From Methylovirgula sp. 4M-Z18 (GTDB taxonomy: Bacteria; Pseudomonadota; Alphaproteobacteria; Rhizobiales; Beijerinckiaceae), in NCBI RefSeq assembly GCF_037890675.1, contig NZ_CP149574.1:62001-126000 (forward strand): DNA of 64,000 nucleotides. The letters are read 5' to 3'. The position numbers and the translations under genes were made by a program. Below are positions 28,707 to 38,043 of this stretch, in pieces. Below the pieces are notes generated by a model. The model was not told the origin of the DNA and made no database searches. It worked only from the letters and a program-made list of their open reading frames with translations. Position 1 is the first letter of the stretch, and every line of letters begins with the position of its first letter.

Positions 28707-29609
28707 ATGGTTGATTTGAGCAACGATCAGGCGACGCCCGAAGCGGCCTTGATAAAGGAAACCACGACCGCCGCCTTCCGCCAGGACGTGCTGGCCGAAT
28801 CGATGAAACAGCCGGTGCTGGTGGATTTTTGGGCGCCCTGGTGCGGCCCGTGCAAACAATTGACCCCGGTGATCGAAAAAGCGGTCAAGGCGGCGGGCGG
28901 CAAGGTGCGGCTGGTCAAAATGAATATCGACGACCACCCGCAAATCGCCGGTCAGCTCGGCATCCAGTCGATTCCAGCGGTCATCGCCTTTCAAAAGGGC
29001 CAGCCGGTCGACGGCTTCATGGGGGCATTGCCGGAGAGCCAGGTCAAGAGCTTCATCGAGCGCCTGGTCGGCCCGGTGAGCGATGGCACGGAAGAAATCC
29101 TCGCTGAAGCCGAAGCGGCCTTGTCCGAAGGCGATACCCAGACGGCCGCCGATCTGTTCACGAGCGTGCTTGCCAGCGATCCCGCCCATCTGAAGGCGAT
29201 CGGCGGGCTTGTGCGCGTCCTCGTGTCTGCGGGCGAGCTTGAGGCCGCACGCGACGCGCTTGCGCAGGCACCGGCCGAGAAGGTGGACGATGCCGCGATC
29301 AGCGCCGCCCGCGCCGCGCTCGAACTGGCCGAACAGGCCGCCGCGCTCGGCGATCTTGGCTCGCTGGAAAAGGCCATCGCCGACAACCCGGCCGATTACC
29401 AGGCCCGGTTCGACCTTGCCATTGCCTTGAACGGGCGCAACCAGCGGGAAGCAGCCGCCGATCAATTGCTCGCGATCATCAAGCGTGACCGCAAATGGAA
29501 CGATGACGGCGCCCGCAAACAACTGATACAATTCTTCGAAGCCTGGGGACCGATGGACGAAGCGACCATTCAGGCGCGCCGCAAATTGTCGGCCATGCTG
29601 TTCTCGTGA
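28707..29609 (+). CDS. thioredoxin-TPR protein, CnoX (YbbN)-like
   Basis: A 300-residue fusion of an N-terminal thioredoxin domain with a C-terminal TPR region, the plan of CnoX/YbbN, a chaperone that protects proteins under oxidative stress and hands them to GroEL. Here the redox motif is intact: WCGPCK with Cys46 and Cys49, so a working thioredoxin-like activity is likely (E. coli CnoX lacks it). The TPR half has alternating Ala/Glu-rich helices. The following Lon-domain gene starts 16 bases later, so co-transcription is likely. Confidence 0.9.
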   Translation: MVDLSNDQATPEAALIKETTTAAFRQDVLAESMKQPVLVDFWAPWCGPCKQLTPVIEKAVKAAGGKVRLVKMNIDDHPQIAGQLGIQSIPAVIAFQKGQPVDGFMGALPESQVKSFIERLVGPVSDGTEEILAEAEAALSEGDTQTAADLFTSVLASDPAHLKAIGGLVRVLVSAGELEAARDALAQAPAEKVDDAAISAARAALELAEQAAALGDLGSLEKAIADNPADYQARFDLAIALNGRNQREAAADQLLAIIKRDRKWNDDGARKQLIQFFEAWGPMDEATIQARRKLSAMLFS

Positions 29610-29625
29610 TGTTGGAACGCGGTGA

Positions 29626-30294
29626 ATGAGTATCAACAAACCCTATCAGAGCCCTGACGAATTACCGGACGTGCTGCCGGTGTTTCCGCTCGCCGGTGTT
29701 CTGTTGTTGCCGCGCGTCTCCTTGCCACTCACGGTCTTCGAGGCACGCTATCTCGACATGTTCGACGACGCGCTGAAATCCCACCGGCTGATCGGCATCA
29801 TCCAGCCGGAGGCTGGCGAGAACGAGCATAAGACCCATCCCGATCTCTATTCGGTCGGCTGCGTCGGGCGGATCACGCAATTCGCCGAGACCGGCGACGG
29901 CCGCTATCTCGTCGCGCTCACCGGCGTCGCGCGCTTCAAAGTCATGGAGGAACTGAACAGCCTCACGTCCTACCGCCAGTGCCATGTGTCCTATGACGAT
30001 TATCGCGTGGATTTCGTGCCGAGCGCCGGCGAGCAGGATGTGAATCGCAACGACATTCTGCGGACGCTGCGCAATTTCGCCAAAGCCAACGACCTGAAAA
30101 TCGATTGGAAGAGCATCGAAAAGACGCCGAACGAGCCCTTGGTCAACGAGCTCGCCATGATGAGCCCGTTCGGACCGAAGGAAAAGCAGGCGCTGCTCGA
30201 AGCCAAGGACTTGAAACTGCGCGCAGAGACATTGGTGGCGATCGCCGAAATCGAATTGGCGCGCGGCCAACCCTCCGCCCGCACGTTGCAATAA
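29626..30294 (+). CDS. LON peptidase substrate-binding domain protein
   Basis: A 222-residue protein matching the free-standing Lon N-terminal substrate-binding (LAN) domain: LPVFPLAGVLLLPRVSLPL, then FEARYLDMFDDAL, IGIIQP and VGCVGRITQFAETGDGRYLVALTGVARF. No protease or ATPase domain follows. The family has an unknown cellular role. It lies in a tight cluster with the thioredoxin-TPR and Trm112-like genes, a conserved alphaproteobacterial neighbourhood. Confidence 0.88.
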   Translation: MSINKPYQSPDELPDVLPVFPLAGVLLLPRVSLPLTVFEARYLDMFDDALKSHRLIGIIQPEAGENEHKTHPDLYSVGCVGRITQFAETGDGRYLVALTGVARFKVMEELNSLTSYRQCHVSYDDYRVDFVPSAGEQDVNRNDILRTLRNFAKANDLKIDWKSIEKTPNEPLVNELAMMSPFGPKEKQALLEAKDLKLRAETLVAIAEIELARGQPSARTLQ

Positions 30295-30306
30295 GGCGAG
30301 GAAACC

Positions 30307-30519
30307 ATGTCGGATCCCCATCTTCCCGCCGCGGCCGAGGAGCCGACCCGGATCGATCCGCGCCTGCTCGAAATTCTCGTTTGTCCCCTGACCAAGGGGC
30401 CGCTCGATTACGATGCCGAGAAGCAGGAACTGATTTCACGCGACGCGAAACTCGCCTATCCGATCCGCGACGGCATCCCGATCATGCTGCCCGACGAAGC
30501 ACGGCCGATTGAGGATTGA
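30307..30519 (+). CDS. Trm112-family protein
   Basis: A 70-residue protein with [21 protein letters not shown] followed by [21 protein letters not shown], the Trm112p pattern (YcaR-like in E. coli). Bacterial members are small zinc-binding-type proteins, but here only one Cys (in VCPLTKG) remains, so metal binding is doubtful. It starts 12 bases after the Lon-domain gene, with GAGGAAACC ahead of its ATG, and is the last gene of that cluster. Confidence 0.88.
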   Translation: MSDPHLPAAAEEPTRIDPRLLEILVCPLTKGPLDYDAEKQELISRDAKLAYPIRDGIPIMLPDEARPIED

Positions 30520-30527
30520 ATGAACTG

Positions 30528-30554
30528 GGACCGCGAGCGTCTCGCGCGCGGTCC
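30528..30554. terminator. hairpin between convergent Trm112 and GMC genes
   Basis: GGACCGCG pairs with CGCGGTCC around an 11-base loop in the 42-base gap between two convergent stops. It lacks a T run on either side, so it may act as a rho-assisted or bidirectional end. Confidence 0.5.
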
Positions 30555-30561
30555 ATTCGCC

Positions 30562-32178
30562 TTAACCGTAAGCGCCATCCATCAACATCATTTGCGCGGC
30601 TTTTTCGGCAATCATCATCGTCGGCGAATTGGTGTTGCCCGATGTGATCGTCGGCATGACCGATGCGTCGGCGACGCGCAGATGACTGACGCCGCGCACC
30701 CGCAGACGCTCGTCGAGCACCGCAGAAGGATCGTCCGCACGTCCCATCTTCGCCGTGCCGACCGGATGAAAAATCGTCGTGCCGAGATCGCCCGCCGCGC
30801 GAACGAGGTCCTCGTCGCTCGCCAAATTCGCGCCGGGGCGAAATTCCTCGCGAATGAATGGCGCGAGGGCCTTGGCGGCGCAGAGTTTGCGGGCAAGATG
30901 CAAGGACTCGACCGCGACCGTCTGATCGCCCGATGCGCTCAAATAATTCGGCTGAATTTCAGGTTGTGCCTGCGCCTCAGGGCTCACCACGTGCACGTGG
31001 CCCCTGCTCAACGGGCGCAAGTTGCACACACTCACCGTGATCGCAGCAAAATCGTGCATCGCGTCGCCGAACTTATCGAGCGAGAGCGGCTGGATATGGA
31101 ACTGCACATTCGGCGTCGCATAGGTCTCGTTCGATCTCGCGAAGATGCCGAGCTGCGACGGCGCCATGGTGAGCGGACCGCGCCGGAACAGGGCATAATC
31201 GAGCCCCATTTTCGCGCGTTTCAGCAACGACTGATAGTCGACATTCAGCGTGCGCGTATTGGCGACTTTGTAAATGGGCCTGATCTGCAAATGGTCTTGC
31301 AAATTCTCGCCGACGCCGGGCGCATGCTGCACCACCGGAATGTCGAGCGCGGCAAGGCGCGCGCCGTCGCCGATGCCGGACAATTCGAGTAGTTGCGGCG
31401 TGCCGACCGCACCCGTGCTCAACACGATCTCGCCGCGCACCCGCACAACTTCGCACACGCCGTCGCGCAAGATCTCGACGCCCGTCGCGCGGCCATTCTC
31501 GATGATGACGCGCTGCACATGCACGCGCGTCATCAGCGTCAGATTCGACCGCTTCAAAACCGGCTTCAAAAATCCACGCGCGGCGCTCCAGCGGCGGCCG
31601 CGCTTTTGATTGATCTGAAAATAGGCGTTGCCTGCATTGTTGCCGCTGTTGAAATCGTCGACCTTGGCGATGCCGATCTCTGCCGCCGCATCACGCACGG
31701 CATCGAGAATCTCCCAATGAATGCGCGGCTCTTCCACACGCCACTCGCCGCCGGCGCCATGCAAAGCACTCGCCCCAGCAAAATGATCTTCCTGCGCCTT
31801 GAACAGCGGCAGCACATCCTCCCAGCCCCATCCGGCCAGCCCCACCTGCCGCCAGCCGTCGTAATCCTGCGCCTGGCCGCGCATGTAGATCATCGCATTG
31901 ATCGCCGAACAGCCGCCGATGACTTTACCGCGCGGATAATTCAGCACGCGCCCGTTAAGGCCCGGAACGGCTTGCGTCTTGAACATCCAATCGGCGCGCG
32001 GATTCCCGATCGCGAACAGATAGCCGACCGGAATGTGGAACCAGATCCAATTGTCGTTGCCGCCCGCCTCCAGCACCAGCACCTTGTTGCGCGGATCGGC
32101 AGAGAGGCGGTTGGCAAGAACACAACCCGCGGAGCCCGCGCCAACGACGATGTAATCATAGGCGGCGGCTTCTGCCAT
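30562..32178 (-). CDS. GMC-family FAD oxidoreductase (choline/alcohol dehydrogenase-like)
   Basis: A 538-residue flavoenzyme. The N-terminal FAD site is YDYIVVGAGSAGCVLANRLS; GGCSAINAMIYMRG and the PROSITE-type STGAVGTPQLLELSGIG follow. The catalytic His is in IFHPVGTAKMG, with GNTNSPTMMIAEKAA at the C-terminus. Such enzymes oxidise choline, alcohols or sugars; the substrate is not fixed. Only 9 bases separate it from the upstream ABC ATPase gene, so it is very likely the last gene of the transporter operon and may act on the imported compound. Confidence 0.92.
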   Translation of the reverse strand: MAEAAAYDYIVVGAGSAGCVLANRLSADPRNKVLVLEAGGNDNWIWFHIPVGYLFAIGNPRADWMFKTQAVPGLNGRVLNYPRGKVIGGCSAINAMIYMRGQAQDYDGWRQVGLAGWGWEDVLPLFKAQEDHFAGASALHGAGGEWRVEEPRIHWEILDAVRDAAAEIGIAKVDDFNSGNNAGNAYFQINQKRGRRWSAARGFLKPVLKRSNLTLMTRVHVQRVIIENGRATGVEILRDGVCEVVRVRGEIVLSTGAVGTPQLLELSGIGDGARLAALDIPVVQHAPGVGENLQDHLQIRPIYKVANTRTLNVDYQSLLKRAKMGLDYALFRRGPLTMAPSQLGIFARSNETYATPNVQFHIQPLSLDKFGDAMHDFAAITVSVCNLRPLSRGHVHVVSPEAQAQPEIQPNYLSASGDQTVAVESLHLARKLCAAKALAPFIREEFRPGANLASDEDLVRAAGDLGTTIFHPVGTAKMGRADDPSAVLDERLRVRGVSHLRVADASVMPTITSGNTNSPTMMIAEKAAQMMLMDGAYG

Positions 32179-32187
32179 TTTGGTTCC

Positions 32188-33149
<962 letters not shown>

Positions 33150-33153
<4 letters not shown>

Positions 33154-34136
33154 GCCGGCACTCCTTCTTGCGGCACGCCGTTCACGAGCGGCGTATGGCA
33201 CAATGCACGGCCGAGTTCGCTATTCGCGCGGTGCGGCGGAGTCGAGTGGCAGAGCTCGGTCGCAAATCCGCAGCGCGGCGAAAACAGGCAGCCGCGCGGC
33301 CGGTCGAATTGGCCGGGCACCATGCCGGGAATAGCCGGCAAGCGCCGCTGGTTGGCGCGCTCAGGCAGCGCGGACAGAAGCGCATAGGTGTAAGGGTGGT
33401 GCGGCCGCGCGAAGAGTTCTTTCGTGGTGTTCGATTCGACCTGCTGGCCGGTATATTGCACGACGACCCGATCGGCCGTTTCGGCGACGACGCCCATGTC
33501 GTGGGTGATCAGCACGAGCGCCATGCCGTTCTCGCGCCGCAGCTTGGTGAGAAGATCGAGGATCTGCGCCTGAATGGTCACATCGAGCGCGGTGGTCGGC
33601 TCGTCCGCGATCAGCAGCTTCGGATTGCAGGCCAAGGCCATGGCGATCATCACGCGCTGGCTCATGCCACCTGAGAGCTGGTGCGGAAAGGCCGACACGC
33701 GCCGCACGGGATCGGTGATACCGACCAGTTCCAGAAGCTCGATGGTGCGGGCGCGCCGCGCCGCCTTGCCAAGACCCAGATGGGCTTTCAGCGCTTCGCC
33801 GATCTGGAAGCCAACAGTGAAACACGGATTGAGCGACGACATCGGCTCCTGGAAGATCATCGCAATGTCCTTGCCGATGATCTGCCGGCGCTGCTTTGGC
33901 GCGAGCGCGCGCAAATCCTTGCCGTCGAAACTCATCACATCGGCCGTGATCGTCGCGGTCCAGGGCAGAAGCCCCATCAGCGCCAACATGGACACGGATT
34001 TGCCCGATCCCGACTCGCCGACGATGGCCAAAGTCTCGTTCGGATCGATCGAGAGATCGACGCCATCGACGGCTTTGAACCCGCCGCCGCGCGTCGCGAA
34101 AGAAACCGAGAGATTGCGAATGTCGAGCAATGCCAT
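33150..34136 (-). CDS. dppD: dipeptide/oligopeptide ABC transporter, ATP-binding protein (DppD type)
   Basis: A 328-residue ATPase partner of DppF. Walker A GESGSGKSVS, signature QLSGGMSQRVMIAMAL, Walker B LLIADEPTTALD, H-loop LITHDMGVV, and the C-terminal GCLFSPRCGFATELC cysteine cluster. The start ATG 34136 overlaps the DppC stop by one base (TGATG). An open frame reaching upstream to 34676 is antisense to the permease and is not coding. Confidence 0.93.
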
Positions 34137-35062
34137 CACGACCTCCGCATTTTCGGATCGAGCGCATCGCGCAAGCCGTCGCCGAAGAGATTGATCGAGA
34201 CGACGGTGATGAGAATGGCAAGGCCGGGAAGCGTTACCTGCCAGGGATTGGAATTGATGAACTCGCGCGCATCGGCGAGCATCGTGCCCCATTCGGACGT
34301 CGGCGCCTGCGCGCCGAGCCCGAGAAAGCCCAGTCCCGCAGCCTCCAATATCGCATTCGAAACACCAAGCGCCGCCTGCACGATGAGTGGCGCCAGGCAA
34401 TTTGGCAGGACGGTCGAAAACATCAAACGGAACCGTCCGACGCCAGCCACTTTGGCCGCCGTCACATAGTCCTTGGTGAGTTCGGCCATCGCCGACGCCC
34501 GCACAAGGCGGACATATTGCGGCAAATAGACGATGGTGACGGCGACAATCGTGTTGATGAGGCTCGGTCCCAAAACCGCGACGACCAGGATCGCGAGCAC
34601 CAGGCTCGGAATCGCCATGATCAAATCCATGATCCGGGTGATGATCATGTCGGTCGTATAGCCGAAGAATGCACAAGCGAGTCCGAGCACAATGCCGATG
34701 ACGAAGGACACGCTCATCACGGCGATACCGATAAAAAGCGAAATCCGGGCGCCGAAAATGATGCGCGAGAGGATGTCGCGGCCATCAGCGTCGGTGCCCA
34801 GAATATGCGCCCAAGCCCCGCCACTGCTCCACACCGGAGCCAGCAGGCTGGGTTCGCGCGTGTCGGTGCCCGGAACGAACTGGCTATCCGGATTGTACGG
34901 CGCGAGAAAGTTGGCGAAGATCGCCATCAGAACAATGAGCGTGATCACCACGAGCCCGAACATCGCGCCCTTGTTTTCGCGAAAGGCGGCCCAAAAAGCC
35001 GCCAACTGGCCAGGCGGCCTGTAAGCGGCCGCAGTCATGGCGGCGGAAGCGTTAATGTCCAT
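34136..35062 (-). CDS. dppC: dipeptide ABC transporter permease (DppC type)
   Basis: A 308-residue inner-membrane permease. An N-terminal OppC-type segment and periplasmic loop (LAPYNPDSQF, HILGTDADGRDILSRIIFGAR) precede six membrane helices in all, with the EAA loop (VRASAMAELTKDYVTAAKVAGVG). It pairs with DppB. Its start overlaps the DppB gene by 11 bases. Confidence 0.93.
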   Translation of the reverse strand: MDINASAAMTAAAYRPPGQLAAFWAAFRENKGAMFGLVVITLIVLMAIFANFLAPYNPDSQFVPGTDTREPSLLAPVWSSGGAWAHILGTDADGRDILSRIIFGARISLFIGIAVMSVSFVIGIVLGLACAFFGYTTDMIITRIMDLIMAIPSLVLAILVVAVLGPSLINTIVAVTIVYLPQYVRLVRASAMAELTKDYVTAAKVAGVGRFRLMFSTVLPNCLAPLIVQAALGVSNAILEAAGLGFLGLGAQAPTSEWGTMLADAREFINSNPWQVTLPGLAILITVVSINLFGDGLRDALDPKMRRS

Positions 35063-36065
35063 GACGAATCCTCGGATTAATCACGCCGTAGAGCACGTCG
35101 ACGCATAGGTTGACGAGGATGATGACTGTTGACACCAGCATGACGCCGCCTTGCAGAGCGGGATAATCCCGCCGGTTGATCGATTCGATGAGCCATTTGC
35201 CGATGCCCGGCCACGAGAAGATCGTCTCGGTCAGCACCGCGCCGGCCATCAATGTTCCGACCTGCAGGCCGATCACGGTAATGACCGGAATGAGGGCATT
35301 GCGCAGCGCGTGCACGCCAAAAACCCGCAAGGGCGAAAGACCTTTTGCGCGGGCGGTACGCACATAATCCTCGTTCAAAATCTCGAGCATCGAGGATCGC
35401 GTCATGCGTGCGATGACGCCGAGAGGTATTGTCCCAAGCACGATCGCCGGCAAGACGAGATGGCGCAGCGCGTCGCCAACTGCGCCGTCTTGTCCCGAAA
35501 GCCATGCATCGATCGTCATGAAGCCGGTTACAGGCTCGAAATAATACTGAATGGGATCGATACGGCCGGAGACCGGCATCAAGCCCCAATCGACCGAAAC
35601 GACCATGACCAGCACCAGGCCCCACCAGAAGATCGGCATCGAAAAGCCGGTGACCGACAGCGCCATGATGGTTTGATCATACCAGGACCCGCGTTTCACG
35701 GCCGCGATGGCGCCGGCAGGAATGCCGATGCACGCAGCAAACAACATGGCGCAAAAAGCCAGTTCGATTGTTGCTGGAAACAGCGTCAGAAATTCGTGCA
35801 GGACCGGCGCGTTGGTCGACAACGAGACCCCGAAGTCGCCGTGTAGCAGTTTCCAGACATAGTCGAGGAATTGCTTCCACACCGGTTGGTCGAGGCCGAG
35901 TTCGTGCCGGAAATAGGCGAGGCGCTCCGGGCTGATGCCGTGCTCGCCAACACGCACTTCGACCGGATCGCCGGGAACCAGGCGGATGGCCATGAAGGTG
36001 ACGAACATCAACGCGAAAAATGTCGGGATCGTCAGCGCCAGACGTTTGATGAAATATTTCAGCAT
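35052..36065 (-). CDS. dppB: dipeptide ABC transporter permease (DppB type)
   Basis: A 337-residue inner-membrane permease. It opens with MLKYFIKRLALTIPTFF, has the family's GDPVEVRVGEHG segment after the first helix, five further helices and the EAA loop (TRSSMLEILNEDYVRTARAKGL). First translated permease gene after the attenuator-like hairpin at 36107-36130. Confidence 0.93.
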   Translation of the reverse strand: MLKYFIKRLALTIPTFFALMFVTFMAIRLVPGDPVEVRVGEHGISPERLAYFRHELGLDQPVWKQFLDYVWKLLHGDFGVSLSTNAPVLHEFLTLFPATIELAFCAMLFAACIGIPAGAIAAVKRGSWYDQTIMALSVTGFSMPIFWWGLVLVMVVSVDWGLMPVSGRIDPIQYYFEPVTGFMTIDAWLSGQDGAVGDALRHLVLPAIVLGTIPLGVIARMTRSSMLEILNEDYVRTARAKGLSPLRVFGVHALRNALIPVITVIGLQVGTLMAGAVLTETIFSWPGIGKWLIESINRRDYPALQGGVMLVSTVIILVNLCVDVLYGVINPRIRHGH

Positions 36066-36106
36066 GGCGTTCTTTACTCACGCACGCACAGAAACGCAAA
36101 AAGTTT

Positions 36107-36130
36107 CCCCGGGCCGAATTCGGCCCGGGG
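36107..36130 (-). terminator. hairpin between substrate-binding protein and permease genes
   Basis: A perfect palindrome CCCCGGGCCGAA/TTCGGCCCGGGG, followed on the minus strand by AAACTTTTTG. Its place in the 77-base gap after the binding-protein gene fits partial termination, giving more binding protein than permease, as in many such operons. Confidence 0.8.
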
Positions 36131-36142
36131 ACATGCGCGCTC

Positions 36143-37732
36143 TTACTGAACGTCGACGCCCTGGAAGGCATGCGAACCGAGCGGGCTCTGCTTGAAGCCG
36201 ACCACATTGGCGCGCATCGCTTCATAGACCGTCGAATTGGCGATCTTGAAGTCCGGCGCCTCTTCGTGCTCGATCACCTGCATCTGCTCGTAAAGCTTGG
36301 TGCGCTCCGCCTGATCATTCGAAGACCGTGCCTTCTTGAGCATATCGTCGTAGTCTTTGTTGCACCATTTCGTGAGATTCTGGCCGCCCGGACGAGCCGC
36401 GTCGCAGCCGCGCAGGAAGAAGAAATTGTCCGGATCGCCGTTGTCGCCGGTCCAGCCCAATTGCGAGGTCATCGGCTCGCCCTGCTGCGCGCGCTTGCGG
36501 TACTCGCCCCATTCGTAGGTCACGAGCTTGGCGTTGACGCCGACCTTGGCGAGATCGGCCTGCATCATCTCGGCAACGCGTTTGCCGTTCGGATTGTAGG
36601 GACGCGTGACAGGCATGTACCAAAGATCGATGTCAAGCGGCGTGGTCACGCCCGCTTTGGTCAACATCTCCTTGGCCTTCTCCGGATCGTAGGGGTAATC
36701 CTTGATCGAGTCGTTGTAGCTCCACATGGTCGGCGGAATCAGGTTTTTCGCCGGCTGGCCGGAGCCGAGATATACGTCCTTCACGATCGCATCTTTGTTG
36801 ATCGCGAGATTGAACGCCTGGCGCACCTCTTTCTTGTCGAACGGCGGCTTTTGCGTGTTGAAGGCGAGATACGCGACGTTCAGGCCAGCCTGGCTGATCA
36901 CCTTCAAGGACGGGTCTTTCTGCATTTCCGGCAGATCAGCCGGACGCGGGCCGATCATGAAATGGCATTCGCCCGCCTTCAGCTTGGCATAGCGCGCCGT
37001 CGGATCCGGCGTAATGGCGAAGACCAGATCGTCGACCTTCGCCTTCTCGCCCCAATAGTCCTTATTGGCCTTGTAGCGGATCATCGCGTCCTTTTGATAG
37101 GCGACGAAGGAGAAGGGGCCGGTGCCGACCGGAACTTGATCGAACTGCTCGGGCTTGCCAGCTTTCAGGAGATAATCCGCATATTCGGCGGAGGGGATGG
37201 CCATGAAATCCATGGCGAGATTGGCGAGAATCGGCGCATCCGGCGCGCTCAAAGTCAGCTTGACCGTGTAATCGTCCACTTTCTCGACCGACTTCACCAA
37301 GGTCGGCATATCCATGTCGGAATAATAATCGTATTTGCCGCCCGACACTTTCGCATAAGGATGGTTGGGGTCGCTCTGGCGCTTGAACGCGAACAGGACG
37401 TCATCCGCATTGAAGTCGCGCGTCGGCTTGAAGCCGCCGGCGCCCACGAATTTCACGCCATGGCGCAGATGGAAGGTGTAAACGAGGCCGTCGGAGCTCA
37501 CGTCCCAGCTTTCTGCCAGTCCCGGTACGACCTTGGTGCTGCCGCGTTCGAATTCGACCAGCCAGTCAAAGACCGGCCGTGCGGCGTCGAAGCTCGTGCC
37601 CGTCGTATTGATCGCCTGCGAGAAATTTTCCGGCGAGCCTTCCGAGCAATAAACCAGCGTTTTGGCGGACACCGCTGTCGAACCCAACAGCATCGCGGCC
37701 AAACCCAAGCCAATCAGCATCTTCGATTTCAT
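36143..37732 (-). CDS. dppA: ABC transporter periplasmic substrate-binding protein (DppA type)
   Basis: A 529-residue solute-binding protein of family 5. The signal peptide MKSKMLIGLGLAAMLLGSTAVSA is followed by KTLVYCSEGSPENFSQAINTTG, close to E. coli DppA, and DGLVYTFHLRHGVKF (SBP_bac_5 signature). The protein gathers dipeptides or heme, or another small ligand, in the periplasm. First gene of an operon with dppBCDF and a GMC oxidoreductase; the promoter is in the 311-base gap upstream. Confidence 0.94.
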   Translation of the reverse strand: MKSKMLIGLGLAAMLLGSTAVSAKTLVYCSEGSPENFSQAINTTGTSFDAARPVFDWLVEFERGSTKVVPGLAESWDVSSDGLVYTFHLRHGVKFVGAGGFKPTRDFNADDVLFAFKRQSDPNHPYAKVSGGKYDYYSDMDMPTLVKSVEKVDDYTVKLTLSAPDAPILANLAMDFMAIPSAEYADYLLKAGKPEQFDQVPVGTGPFSFVAYQKDAMIRYKANKDYWGEKAKVDDLVFAITPDPTARYAKLKAGECHFMIGPRPADLPEMQKDPSLKVISQAGLNVAYLAFNTQKPPFDKKEVRQAFNLAINKDAIVKDVYLGSGQPAKNLIPPTMWSYNDSIKDYPYDPEKAKEMLTKAGVTTPLDIDLWYMPVTRPYNPNGKRVAEMMQADLAKVGVNAKLVTYEWGEYRKRAQQGEPMTSQLGWTGDNGDPDNFFFLRGCDAARPGGQNLTKWCNKDYDDMLKKARSSNDQAERTKLYEQMQVIEHEEAPDFKIANSTVYEAMRANVVGFKQSPLGSHAFQGVDVQ

Positions 37733-38043
37733 TTCTATCCCCTTATCTGGACCCTGTTCCCGTGCGGAACGGATCGTTTCTCCCTGTATGAGGAAGTGCC
37801 GAAGGGGGCTTCTTTTGCAGAGCGCTCCTTTCGGTCATGCGGCCATCGAAGCGCTTTTTTGGCAAACGTGCAAATGGAATGTACAATTTCGCGGCAACCC
37901 GGGCTTTGGCCACCATTTTACGCTGGGGAAAGCGACGTCGGCACGGGAAAATCGGCCGCGGCAGCACCCTGATTCGATAAAAGTTAACAAAAAACCCGGC
38001 GTTTAGCACCGGGTCCTTTCGTTTTGCCTCTCGAGGTCGAGAT
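37733..38043. other. intergenic, 311 bp: dppA promoter region and carD terminator
   Basis: Between two minus-strand genes. It must hold the dppA promoter on the minus strand, but no clear -35/-10 pair was found. The carD terminator lies at 37988-38014. Confidence 0.5.
37988..38014 (-). terminator. rho-independent terminator after carD
   Basis: On the minus strand ACCCGG pairs with CCGGGT around a 9-base loop and is followed by TTTTTTG. It sits 30 bases beyond the carD stop. Confidence 0.88.

Noticed and set aside
34137-34676. N-terminal extension of the DppD ATPase gene
   Set aside because: Antisense-like sequence in the DppC gene; the ATPase begins at ATG 34136, overlapping the DppC stop.
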